A stretch of DNA of 7,934 bases from JAUXLW01 sp964195005 (GCA_964195005.1 CAXMOO010000203.1:1-7934); one strand, 5' to 3'; numbered from the stretch's first letter, positions 1 to 6,920 are shown. A program made the numbers and translations. The notes: generated by a model not told the origin, from the letters alone.

Positions 1-87
1 GATTACTACTTCCTGGAAGAGGACCAGTTCCGGGAGGGGCTCGATGAGGGACGATTCCTGGAGTGGGCGGAGTTCTCGAATCATCGC

Positions 88-90
88 TAG
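88..90 (+). other. In-frame amber codon inside gmk
   Basis: TAG lies between the codons for SNHR and GTPRA. The family normally has Tyr immediately before the GT of this motif, and TAC or TAT is one base away. The frame is intact and conserved on both sides. TAG also ends rpe and the response-regulator gene in this window, so it is used as a normal stop here. Confidence 0.9.
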
Positions 91-392
91 GGCACGCCGC
101 GTGCTGCGGTTGAAGAGCAGCTCGGCCGGGGCATCGATGTAGTGCTGGAGATCGAAGTCAAGGGCGCCATGCAAGTGAAGCAGGCGATGCCCGACGCGGT
201 GCTCATATTTATTACTCCGCCGTCGATCGAGGAACTGGAGGCAAGACTGGCAGGCCGAGGCGACACAGCCGACATCGCCCGGCGGCTTGCGCGAGCCAAG
301 GCGGAACTGGAGCTGGCAGACCAGTTCGATTACCGGATCAACAACGATGTTCTCGCTGAAACCGTGGGCGAGGTACTATTGCTGCTGGCCCC

Positions 393-397
393 GGAGG
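393..397 (+). promoter_or_regulatory. Shine-Dalgarno for rpoZ
   Basis: GGAGG inside the end of gmk, nine bases before the rpoZ ATG. It fixes the rpoZ start at 407 rather than further upstream in the same open frame. Confidence 0.7.
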
Positions 398-406
398 TGC
401 CACTCA

Positions 407-640
407 ATGATTAACCCGCCGATTGAAGACGTCCTGGAACACACCGGTAACCGGTTCACTCTTGTAGTGCTTGCTGCTCGCCGCGCTCGCCAGATCAATG
501 CCTACTTCAACCAGCTTGGTGAGGGCATCGGCGCCTATGCGCCGCCTCAGGTCCAGTCCTTGTCACGCAAACCTCTTTCCATCGCTCTCGAAGAAATCGC
601 CGACGGCAAGGTCGACGTCGACATCGTCACTGAGGAGTGA
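407..640 (+). CDS. rpoZ: DNA-directed RNA polymerase omega subunit
   Basis: Omega is the small RNA polymerase subunit that binds the beta' C-terminal region and helps assemble the core enzyme. The 77-residue product contains the family pattern: NPPIEDVLEHTGNRF near the N-terminus, the hallmark LAARRARQINAYFNQLGEG (about residues 21-40), and KPLSIALEEIADGKV near the C-terminus. It is shorter than the roughly 110-residue mycobacterial protein but close to other omegas. The ATG at 407 is chosen because GGAGG lies at 393-397, nine bases upstream, and because NPPIED is the usual start of the domain. The start overlaps the end of gmk, and the stop overlaps the beginning of coaC, so translational coupling is likely. 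The gmk-rpoZ-coaBC order is widely conserved in Gram-positive bacteria. Confidence 0.95.
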   Translation: MINPPIEDVLEHTGNRFTLVVLAARRARQINAYFNQLGEGIGAYAPPQVQSLSRKPLSIALEEIADGKVDVDIVTEE

Positions 641-1179
641 TGCTTTCGGGCCGGCGCATCCTGCTCGGGATCACCGGGGGGATCGCCGCCTACAAGTCGG
701 CCTATCTGGCCCGGCGTCTCGTCGAGCAGGGAGCTGAAGTCAGAGTGATCATGACGGCTTCCGCTCAGGAGTTCGTCGGCAGCCAAACCCTGGCTGCGAT
801 TACCGGCCATGAAGTGCAAACGGAGCTATTTGCCGGGTCTTCGCCATCACCTCATACCGACCTGGCGAGCTGGGCGGAGATCATCGTCGTGGCGCCGGCA
901 ACCACCAACACTCTGGGAAAACTCGCCGGGGGACTGGCCGATGATCTGTTGAGCAACACGTTGCTGGCCGCCCGTTGTCCGGTCCTGTTGGCACCCGCCA
1001 TGCACACCGAGATGTGGGAGCAACCGGCTACGCAACGGAACGTGAGTCGCCTCATCGACGATGGTCATCGGATGGTGGGACCCGAGTCCGGGGTGCTGGC
1101 GGGCGGTGACGAAGGCGTCGGGCGCATGGCGGAGCCTGAACAGATAGTTGCGGCCCTGGAGAAGCTTCTTGCCGGGTGA
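640..1179 (+). CDS. coaC: Phosphopantothenoylcysteine decarboxylase (CoaC part of CoaBC)
   Basis: CoaC is the FMN-dependent decarboxylase that turns 4'-phosphopantothenoylcysteine into 4'-phosphopantetheine in coenzyme A synthesis. The product (179 residues from ATG 640) shows the flavoprotein start GITGGIAAYK (10-19), the active-site His in SPHTDL (His72), APATTNTLGKLAGGLADDLL, the substrate motif APAMHTEMW (about 119-127) and the late GRM segment. The PxMNxxMW Asn of the E. coli enzyme is His122 here, and the Cys of LACGD is Gly155; I recall similar variation in actinobacterial enzymes, so this need not mean inactivity. GTG 637 is an alternative start with a GTGA overlap with rpoZ. In most bacteria this domain is fused to CoaB. 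Here a TGA at 1177-1179 ends it exactly at the linker, and CoaB continues in the +1 frame, so this is either a frameshifted coaBC or a real split gene. Confidence 0.88.
   Translation: MLSGRRILLGITGGIAAYKSAYLARRLVEQGAEVRVIMTASAQEFVGSQTLAAITGHEVQTELFAGSSPSPHTDLASWAEIIVVAPATTNTLGKLAGGLADDLLSNTLLAARCPVLLAPAMHTEMWEQPATQRNVSRLIDDGHRMVGPESGVLAGGDEGVGRMAEPEQIVAALEKLLAG
1158..1164 (+). promoter_or_regulatory. Possible Shine-Dalgarno for separate coaB start
   Basis: GGAGAAG ends four bases before TTG 1169 (its GGAG core is seven bases away). This would allow independent initiation of CoaB if the CoaC/CoaB split is real. It lies inside codons for LEK near the CoaC C-terminus, so it may be fortuitous. 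Confidence 0.35.
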
Positions 1180-1831
1180 CCTCTCGGGTTGGCGAGTACT
1201 CGTTACGGCCGGAGGGACCCGCGAGCCGATCGATCCCGTTCGCTACATCGGCAATCACTCTTCTGGAAAGATGGGCCTGGCCGTCACCGCCGAAGCAGCC
1301 GACCGGGGGGCCGATGTAACCCTGATCACGACAGTCGAGGCCGTCGACACAGGCGCCACGATCATACGAGTGGAAACCGCCCAGGAGATGGCCGAGTCGG
1401 TCTGGGGGCTTGCCCCCCGACAAGACGTTGTCGTAATGGTGGCTGCGGTGGCCGATTTTCGACCTGCGGCGCCTTCGGCCGAGAAGATCCGCAGGAGAGA
1501 CGGGCTTCGGGTGATCGAACTGGAGCCGACTCCCGATATCTTGCTCGGAGTGTCCGAGAAGGCTCCGGAGGCTCTCGTCGTCGGATTCGCAGCCGAGGCC
1601 GGTTCCCTCGATCGGGCGCGGGAGAAGGCAACGACCAAGGGCGTTGATCTTTTGGTCGCCAATGACGTTCTGGCCGAGGGCTCGGGTTTCGGGACCGACA
1701 CGAATCAAGTGACAATCTTTTACCCGGATGGTTCGACCGAGCCGTGGCCGCTGCTGACGAAGGCCGAGGTGGCGACCCGTCTGTGGGACGCGGTCGTCCG
1801 GGTGCGTCGGGCTTCAGAGCCGCGGCAGTGA
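1169..1831 (+). CDS. coaB: Phosphopantothenate-cysteine ligase (CoaB part of CoaBC)
   Basis: CoaB joins cysteine to 4'-phosphopantothenate using CTP, the step before CoaC in coenzyme A synthesis. From TTG 1169 (220 residues) the protein shows VLVTAGGTREPIDPVRYI, then GNHSSGKMG with the conserved Asn (residue 29), AAVADFRPAAPSAEKIRR with the conserved Lys (residue 106), EPTPDIL, VVGFAAE and LLVANDV, matching the whole domain. If independently translated, TTG 1169 is favoured because GGAGAAG at 1158-1164 precedes it; TTG 1148 is an alternative. Deleting one G from the run 1174-1176 would join CoaC and CoaB as ...LLAGDLSGWRVLV, the usual fused linker, so the product may really be a single CoaBC of about 400 residues. 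The stop overlaps the priA GTG (GTGA, 1828-1831). Confidence 0.88.
   Translation: MPGDLSGWRVLVTAGGTREPIDPVRYIGNHSSGKMGLAVTAEAADRGADVTLITTVEAVDTGATIIRVETAQEMAESVWGLAPRQDVVVMVAAVADFRPAAPSAEKIRRRDGLRVIELEPTPDILLGVSEKAPEALVVGFAAEAGSLDRAREKATTKGVDLLVANDVLAEGSGFGTDTNQVTIFYPDGSTEPWPLLTKAEVATRLWDAVVRVRRASEPRQ
1174..1179 (+). other. CoaC/CoaB frame junction (GGGTGA)
   Basis: The CoaC frame reads GCC GGG TGA C, while CoaB homology resumes in the +1 frame at GGT GAC CTC. Reading GGT instead of GGGT gives an uninterrupted fused CoaBC with no residue gained or lost relative to the expected linker. The stop is UGA followed by C, a weak termination context, as in the prfB frameshift site, but the prfB CUU slip codon and its closely spaced Shine-Dalgarno are not present. 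Confidence 0.8.
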
Positions 1832-3606
1832 CGGCGCCGGGGCGCATCGCCCAGGTGGTTCCCGACATACCGACCTTCGCCGTCGACGACGGTTTCAGCT
1901 ATTCGATTTCACCGGACATGAACGTCGAACTCGGGACGATTGTCAGGGTTCCGCTCGGGGGGAGGAGGGTCAGAGGCCATGTGGTTGGATTGCGGACGGG
2001 CGAGACCGACTCGCTCAAGCCGATCAACGCCGTTTCCAGTTCCTTTCCGATCTTCCACACTAGGTTGCTGGAGACCCTTCGATGGCTCGCCACTCATTAC
2101 GTAGCGCCACTGAGCGTGTTGCTTTCCAAAGCGGCGCCACCCAATCTTCCTCGTCCAGTGAGAATCCCTTCTCTGGACCCGATTGCCACCCAACTTCCCT
2201 CACCGATTCCCGACTTGTCGAAGGCGCTCGCTGAGGGGCGTCATGCCAGGCCCCATTACCTTCTCACCCGGTGGCCCCATTCCGAGCCGATCGCGGCGCT
2301 GGCTGCTCCGGTCTTACAGGCACAGCGGTCGGTCGTCGCGGTTGTCTCCACAGTGGCCGAGGTCGAGGCGCTGGCGACGGAGCTAGAGGAGCGCTTTCCC
2401 GGCCGGGTGCTTCGGGGATACACCGCCCTTGCGGCCGGAAAGCTCACAGCAGAATGGACACGGGCGTCAACCCAGCCCGGGCTCTTGATCGTCGGTACCA
2501 GAGAGGCGGCTCTTTGGCCGGTGACGGGGCTTGCTCTGATGGTGGTTGTGGAGGAAGGGCGCCGGGCCATGAAGGAGAAGCAAACGCCGACGATCCACGT
2601 CCGCGAGGTGGCGCGGCGGCGAGCGGCGATTGAGCGACATGGGCTGGTTTTTCTCGGAGCGGTGCCGACCACCGAGCTCCTCGCCGCCGGGATCCCAATT
2701 TCCAGAACCGGAGGCACACGGATCTGGCCGCTGGTAGAGGTCGTCGATCGGACGGAGGAACCACCCGGGGCCGGCTTTGTGTCGAGCAGGGCGCTGGCTG
2801 CCATCCGGGGAACTGTGGACAAGAACAGGCGAGCGCTGGTATTTACGCACCGACGCGGTTTTGCCCCGGCATTCCGATGCAGCGTTTGCCGCGTGGTGCG
2901 CCAGTGCCAGGTCTGCGAGGCTCGAGCGGACAGATCAGATCGTTGTGTTCGCTGTTCTGCCTCTCTGGGGGATTGTGTTGAGTGCGGGGGAAAGCGTTTC
3001 GAGCCACTCGGCGCCGGCGTCGAGAGGCTCGGGGTGGATCTAGAGCGTTCGTTCGAGGTCGGTGAGGTGGGCTCTAGCGCCCCGGTGTGGCTCGGCACCG
3101 AACGCGACCTGGCCGGCGCTCACCAGGTCGACCTGGCTGTTGTGGTGGATGCGGATGGGTTGATCCACGCCCCGCACTATCGGGCTGCCGAGGATGCCTT
3201 GCGGATTCTCAGCCGGGTGGCCGGCATGGTCGGTCGGGGTGGAGGGAGACGTTGCCTGATCCAGACGGGGCTGCCCAACGACCCGGTAATTGTCGCCCTG
3301 CGTCATGGCGATCCTCTCAAGTTTCTGGAGCGAGAGATTGAGAAGCGAGCTGAAAGCCGACTGCCGCCCAGCGGCGAAGTGATTGTGGTCGAACTCGACA
3401 CCGACGGGGAGGCTGACGACGATTTGAGAGGGCTGGGACGTCAGGGGGTAGAGATCTTCGGTCCCGCCTCCCGGGATGGCCACTTCCACTGGCTGATCCA
3501 AGGACGAGATCTGCGCCGAGTCAGGGTGGGTTTGCGTCGGGTAGTTCACGAATGGCGGGAGCGCGGTATCAGGGTGCGGGTTGACGTTGATCCGCTCCAA
3601 CTCTGA
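1828..3606 (+). CDS. priA: Primosomal protein N' PriA, helicase-motif-deficient
   Basis: PriA recognises stalled or collapsed replication forks and starts primosome reassembly. The 592-residue product has the N-terminal 3'-end-binding fold (PTFAVDDGFSYSI, VRVPLGGRRVRGHVVG), a helicase-like core, eight zinc-binding Cys (351, 354, 360, 363, 373, 376, 383, 386) in the family's spacing, and the C-terminal end VDVDPLQL. The ATPase motifs are lost: the GxTGSGKTE Walker A position reads LLTRWPHSE (145-153), the DEEH box reads VEEGR (241-245), and QVAGRAGR reads RVAGMVGR (463-470). This matches the actinobacterial PriA group, which is thought to lack helicase activity, so the role is probably DNA or protein binding rather than unwinding. 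GTG 1828 overlaps the coaB stop by four bases; the frame is open back to 1744, but that part lies over conserved coaB sequence. No metK gene separates it from coaB. Confidence 0.92.
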   Translation: MTAPGRIAQVVPDIPTFAVDDGFSYSISPDMNVELGTIVRVPLGGRRVRGHVVGLRTGETDSLKPINAVSSSFPIFHTRLLETLRWLATHYVAPLSVLLSKAAPPNLPRPVRIPSLDPIATQLPSPIPDLSKALAEGRHARPHYLLTRWPHSEPIAALAAPVLQAQRSVVAVVSTVAEVEALATELEERFPGRVLRGYTALAAGKLTAEWTRASTQPGLLIVGTREAALWPVTGLALMVVVEEGRRAMKEKQTPTIHVREVARRRAAIERHGLVFLGAVPTTELLAAGIPISRTGGTRIWPLVEVVDRTEEPPGAGFVSSRALAAIRGTVDKNRRALVFTHRRGFAPAFRCSVCRVVRQCQVCEARADRSDRCVRCSASLGDCVECGGKRFEPLGAGVERLGVDLERSFEVGEVGSSAPVWLGTERDLAGAHQVDLAVVVDADGLIHAPHYRAAEDALRILSRVAGMVGRGGGRRCLIQTGLPNDPVIVALRHGDPLKFLEREIEKRAESRLPPSGEVIVVELDTDGEADDDLRGLGRQGVEIFGPASRDGHFHWLIQGRDLRRVRVGLRRVVHEWRERGIRVRVDVDPLQL

Positions 3607-3614
3607 GCCTCTCC

Positions 3615-3618
3615 GGAG
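3615..3618 (+). promoter_or_regulatory. Shine-Dalgarno for def
   Basis: GGAG in the short priA-def gap. It is 8 bases from TTG 3627 and 14 from ATG 3633, so the exact def start is not fixed by spacing. Confidence 0.45.
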
Positions 3619-3632
3619 TACCCTTTTTGGCC

Positions 3633-4136
3633 ATGGCAGTCTTTCCGATACGGGTTTTTGGCGATCCGGTGCTGCGCACAGTGGCCGATCCGGTGACTGA
3701 GTTTGACGACGCCCTGGCCAGATTGATCGCCGACTTGCTCGAGACCATGTACGACGCACCCGGGGTGGGACTTGCCGCGCCCCAGATCGGAGTCTCGAAA
3801 CGATTGCTCGTATACGACATCGGTGAGGGCCCGGGGCACGTCATCAATCCCGAAGTAGTCGAGGCCTCCGGGAAGTGGGAGTTCGATGAAGGATGCCTGT
3901 CCGTGCCGGAACGCTTTTGGCCCATTGAACGACCCGACTTTGTCCGAGTCGAGGGAGTCGACCTTGCCGGCGAGCCGATCACAGTCGCCGGCGATGAGCT
4001 GTTGGGAAGGATGCTCCAACACGAGGTGGATCACCTCAATGGGAAGCTGCTCATCGAGCAGCTCGCTGCAGAGCCGAAGAAGGAAGCGCTACGGGAGTTG
4101 CGAGAGGAAGCGCTGGGAATCGCCCGGCGGGATTGA
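3633..4136 (+). CDS. def: Peptide deformylase
   Basis: Peptide deformylase removes the formyl group from the N-terminal Met of new proteins at the ribosome. All three metal-site motifs are present: GVGLAAPQ (44-51), EGCLSVP (86-92, Cys88 a metal ligand) and HEVDH (130-134, His130 and His134 ligands, Glu131 catalytic). The length of 167 residues is normal. The N-terminus reads IRVFGDPVLRTVADPV, as expected. ATG 3633 is chosen; TTG 3627 in the same frame is better spaced from GGAG at 3615-3618 (8 bases against 14) and would add only two residues. It lies 26 bases after priA and one base before fmt; pairing with fmt is the classic arrangement, because fmt adds the formyl group that def removes. 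Confidence 0.97.
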   Translation: MAVFPIRVFGDPVLRTVADPVTEFDDALARLIADLLETMYDAPGVGLAAPQIGVSKRLLVYDIGEGPGHVINPEVVEASGKWEFDEGCLSVPERFWPIERPDFVRVEGVDLAGEPITVAGDELLGRMLQHEVDHLNGKLLIEQLAAEPKKEALRELREEALGIARRD

Positions 4137-4137
4137 C

Positions 4138-5055
4138 ATGACCTCGCATCTCCGCGTGGTCGCTTTTTTCGGGACTCCCGACGCCGCCGTCCCCAGCCTC
4201 GACGTCCTGCGCTCACGTTCCGATGTCCGCGTCGTTGTAACCCGTCCCGACAAGCCGCGAGGCCGGTCGGGTCGCTTGCAACCTTCGGCCGTGAAGGAGG
4301 CGGCATTGAACTGGAATCTGGCGATTGCCCAGCCCGACAGAGCCGCGGAGATCGCCGTCGACCTGGCCGGGTACGACCTGGCGGTTGTGGCCGCTTACGG
4401 CCAGCTCCTGCCGGAACGGCTGCTAGCCGTGCCGAGATGTGGTTTCGTGAACGTCCACTTTTCCCTGCTGCCGCGTTGGCGAGGGGCGGCACCGGTCGCC
4501 AGAGCAATCCTGGCAGGAGACTCGACAACCGGGGTGACGCTCATGCAACTCGACGCCGGAATGGACACCGGTGACATCCTTGCTTCGGAGGCAGTTGCCA
4601 TCGGGGAGGGTGACACCACCGGGTCGCTCACCAAGCGGCTGGCCGGCCTGGGGGCGACTCTTCTCTCAGACAACCTCGACGCCGTCCTCGCGGGTACGGC
4701 AACCCGGACTGCTCAGGGTGCCGACGCCACCGCCGCCAAGAAGGTGACGTCGGCCGAGGCGAAGCTTCAGCCCGAGACGAGCTCGGCGATGGACCTGCAC
4801 CGTATGGTTCGGGCTTTCAGCCCCAAACCAGGGGCCTGGGGACTTGTCGATGAGCAGCGACTCAAGATTTGGGAGGCGGAGCCTCTCGCGGAAGGGGAGC
4901 TCAAAGCCGGGGAGTTGGCGGTCGTCGATGATCTCCTGCACCTCGGCACTAAAGAGGGAGTCCTCGTATTGCGGACTGTGCAACAGGCCGGAGGGGGCCG
5001 TATGAGCGGCCTGGCCTGGGCTAACGGTCACCGCGGCGCCTGGCGGCTCGATTGA
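4138..5055 (+). CDS. fmt: Methionyl-tRNA formyltransferase
   Basis: Fmt transfers a formyl group from 10-formyltetrahydrofolate to initiator Met-tRNA. The 305-residue product has the N-terminal VVAFFGTPDAAVPSL, the catalytic signature NVHFSLLPRWRGAAPV with Asn105 and His107, and Asp143 in GMDTGDIL, aligning with the Asn-His-Asp triad of the E. coli enzyme (106, 108, 144). The C-terminal tRNA-binding OB-fold follows from about residue 205 (AKLQPETSSAMDLHRMVRAF, PKPGAW), ending GRMSGLAWANG. Length is typical. ATG 4138 follows the def stop by one base. The frame is open much further upstream, but that part lies over def and has no similarity. The stop overlaps the rsmB TTG by two bases within TTGA. 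Confidence 0.97.
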   Translation: MTSHLRVVAFFGTPDAAVPSLDVLRSRSDVRVVVTRPDKPRGRSGRLQPSAVKEAALNWNLAIAQPDRAAEIAVDLAGYDLAVVAAYGQLLPERLLAVPRCGFVNVHFSLLPRWRGAAPVARAILAGDSTTGVTLMQLDAGMDTGDILASEAVAIGEGDTTGSLTKRLAGLGATLLSDNLDAVLAGTATRTAQGADATAAKKVTSAEAKLQPETSSAMDLHRMVRAFSPKPGAWGLVDEQRLKIWEAEPLAEGELKAGELAVVDDLLHLGTKEGVLVLRTVQQAGGGRMSGLAWANGHRGAWRLD

Positions 5056-6254
5056 CCCCTTCTGCTCGCCTTCAGGCTGCCAAGTTGCTGGGGCGGGTCA
5101 TGCGCGAAGGAGCTTTCTCGAACGTCCTTCTCAACCAGCTCGGGTCGGACCAGGATGCGCGCCTGGTTCGGAGATTAGTTTACTGAACCCTCCGCCACCT
5201 CCCTGAAATCGATCACAACCTGGCGGAGGTGTCCAGCAGGGGGCTCGATGAAATCGACGACGCCGTTCTCGACCTGCTGCGGGTGGGAGGGTACGAGTTG
5301 CTGATGGGGGACGGGGCGCCGCACGCCGCCGTCAACGAGGCGGTTGCGGCAACACGGTCGGTGGCAGGCCAGGGGGCAGCCGGTTTCGCCAACGCGATTC
5401 TGAGGAAGCTGACCAGGGGCCGTGCTCCAGTCCCGACGGGTGTTGAGGGAGAGGCGCTGCAACTGGGGGTTGCCCCCTGGATTCTGGAGTCATTGACGGG
5501 AGCGTGGGGCTCCGGAGAAGCGCGAGAGTTTCTGCAGACTTCCCAACAACCGGCCCCACTCACTGCCAGAGTCCGGCCCGGCGCCAACCCCGGTGGGGGA
5601 GAAGCAGTCGCCGGTATCCCCGATGCATACCGCGTTGCCGAACCGGCCCCGGGACTCGAGTACATGGATCCATCGTCGGTGGCGGTGGGGATAGCCACTG
5701 GAGTCTTGGCCGGCATGGTTGTGGCGGATTTGGCGGCAGCCCCGGGTGGCAAGACACTGCACCTCTTCGACCGGATGCAAGGTGAAGGCACCCTCGTCGC
5801 GCTCGACCACCACAAACGCCGGGCTCGTAGCGCCCGCAAGCGCCTCAGAGCTGCCGGTGTTGACATTCCCTGGCTGATCGCCGACGCCCAACGTCCCCCC
5901 CTGGCGCTCGCCGCCTTCGACCGGGTGCTGCTCGATGCCCCCTGCACGGGGCTCGGCACTCTGCGGCGGCGTCCCGAGATCCGTCATCGACTGCGCCCCG
6001 ATCAACCAGGACAGGCCGGGGAGCGGCAGCGACAAATGATCAGTGCGGCTTTGCCTTTGCTGAAGCCGGACGGGCTTGTGGTGTACTCGGTGTGTACCGT
6101 TTTTTCCGAGGAGACCACGCAAGTCGTCCAGGGATTCGCCGCCCGGGCCCCGGACGGGTTGCCGGGAAGAGCCGAAGGAAAAGGTTGGCTCCTGGCTCCT
6201 CACCTGACCCGGACCGACGGCATGTTCATCAGTCTGATAGGACCCGGCCGGTAA
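5052..6254 (+). pseudogene. rsmB: 16S rRNA m5C967 methyltransferase, interrupted by in-frame TGA
   Basis: RsmB (Sun/Fmu) methylates a cytosine of 16S rRNA (C967 in E. coli) using S-adenosylmethionine. Read through the stop it has about 400 codons. The start TTG 5052 overlaps the fmt stop (TTGA) and gives TPSARLQAAKLLGRVMREGAFSNVLLNQL, a normal NusB-like N-terminus. The frame meets TGA at 5184-5186 (codon 45) in RRLVY*TLRHLPEIDHNL, where the family has VYGTLR. Downstream everything is intact: AGFANAILRKLTR, the SAM site VADLAAAPGGKT (224-235), DAPCTGLGTLRRRPEIRHR (Cys298) and VYSVCTVFSEET (Cys348), the two functional Cys of RNA m5C methyltransferases, and TDGMFISLI. Restart at GTG 5229 would give 341 residues that keep the catalytic domain but lose about 59 residues of the RNA-binding N-terminal domain. 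One base change (TGA to GGA) would repair it. Confidence 0.88.
5184..5186 (+). other. In-frame opal codon inside rsmB
   Basis: TGA sits in the NusB-like domain between LVY and TLRHL, where a Gly of the VYGTLR motif is expected; GGA is one base away. The frame is open and family-like on both sides (5052-5183 and 5187-6254). TGA terminates rpoZ, coaB, priA, def and fmt in this window, so it is read as stop. Confidence 0.9.
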
Positions 6255-6263
6255 GCTGCGTTG

Positions 6264-6920
6264 GTGCCCGCTCGTATCTACCCCTCCCTGCTTGCGGCTG
6301 ATTTTGCACATCTCGCCGACGATGTAGCGCGGGTTGAGCCGTTGGTCGACGGCCTTCACGTTGACGTGATGGACGGTCACTTCGTCCCCAATATCTCTTT
6401 CGGTCTCAGTGTCATCGAGGATCTACGGCCGCATACGAGGTTGTTTTTCGATACCCATCTGATGATGAACAATGCCGACTTCTACTTTGAGCAGTTCAAG
6501 ACAGCAGGTTGTGACATGGTGACGGTCCACATCGAGGTGTATCCGGATCCTGCTCCCATAGCCGAAAAAGCCAGAAAACAGGGGCTCAAATTCGGTCTTA
6601 CACTGAATCCGCCGACACCGGTGGCCGCCGTTGAGCCCTTTATCGAGCTGGTCGACAACCTGCTGGTGATGTCGGTCTATCCCGGTTTTGGCGGCCAGCA
6701 GTTCATCCCCGAGAGCCTGGAGAGGGTTGCAAGGGTGCGGGAAATCGTTGATTCGCACCACCTAGGCGCCGATATACAGATTGACGGCGGGATAACGCCG
6801 GAGAGTGCTCGTATGGCGCGAAGTGCCGGCGCCGATGTTTTCGTGGCCGGTACCGCGATCTTTCAAGCCCCCGACCCCGTCGAAGCAGTGGCCGCTTTAC
6901 GGGCGGCTGTTGAGGACTAG
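6264..6920 (+). CDS. rpe: Ribulose-phosphate 3-epimerase
   Basis: Rpe interconverts ribulose 5-phosphate and xylulose 5-phosphate in the pentose phosphate pathway. The 218-residue TIM-barrel protein shows PSLLAADFA at the start, HVDVMDGHFVPNISFG (His32, Asp34), DTHLMM (His65) and QIDGGI (Asp174), which together form the metal and catalytic site, plus the flexible phosphate-side loop MSVYPGFGGQQFI and the phosphate-binding end FVAGTAIF. Length is typical. The start is GTG 6264; TTG 6261 directly before it is an equal alternative, and no strong Shine-Dalgarno decides between them. It begins 9 bases after rsmB, in the fmt-rsmB-rpe-rib order known in actinobacteria. Its product supplies the ribulose 5-phosphate pool that riboflavin synthesis also draws on, which fits the predicted rib genes downstream. 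Confidence 0.97.
   Translation: MPARIYPSLLAADFAHLADDVARVEPLVDGLHVDVMDGHFVPNISFGLSVIEDLRPHTRLFFDTHLMMNNADFYFEQFKTAGCDMVTVHIEVYPDPAPIAEKARKQGLKFGLTLNPPTPVAAVEPFIELVDNLLVMSVYPGFGGQQFIPESLERVARVREIVDSHHLGADIQIDGGITPESARMARSAGADVFVAGTAIFQAPDPVEAVAALRAAVED

Larger units (their letters stand above)
1..414 (+). pseudogene. gmk: Guanylate kinase, 3' part, interrupted by in-frame TAG
   Basis: Guanylate kinase phosphorylates GMP to GDP with ATP in the cytoplasm. The window opens in frame at the conserved Y-[HYF]-F segment of the GMP-binding region (DYYFLEEDQF), so roughly the first 50 residues, including the P-loop, lie outside. The frame continues through FLEWAEFSNHR, then TAG at 88-90, then GTPRAAVEEQL, LEIEVKGAMQVK, IFITPPSIEELEARL, GRGD and YRINND, all typical of the family, and ends with TAA at 412-414. 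The stop replaces the Tyr of the usual GNYYGT-type motif, a conserved GMP-site region; a TAC or TAT codon would restore the reading frame. No other damage is visible. The longest open remnant after the stop could start at GTG 142 but would lack the ATP site and most of the GMP site. The 3' end overlaps rpoZ by 8 bases. Identity is secure; whether the gene is truly broken or the base is miscalled cannot be told from one sequence. Confidence 0.88.

Noticed and set aside
1174..1180. prfB-like programmed +1 frameshift
   Set aside because: UGA C context is present, but the slip codon is GGG rather than CUU, and the nearest Shine-Dalgarno-like sequence is about 15 bases upstream of the stop. Kept only as a remote option.
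1052..1708. Long open frame on the minus strand opposite coaB
   Set aside because: Low-complexity, Arg/Gly/Pro-rich translation with no recognisable motif, fully opposite a conserved gene; long antisense frames are expected at this GC content.
2256..3098. 280-codon open frame on the minus strand opposite priA
   Set aside because: Rich in Ser, Arg, Ala and Thr without domain features, and it runs opposite the PriA core and zinc region, which are clearly coding.
3040..3759. 239-codon open frame on the minus strand across the priA-def junction
   Set aside because: It spans the ends of two well-supported genes and shows no recognisable protein features.
5490..6380. 296-codon open frame on the minus strand opposite rsmB
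   Set aside because: No family motif and no ribosome site; it spans conserved rsmB codons and the rpe start.
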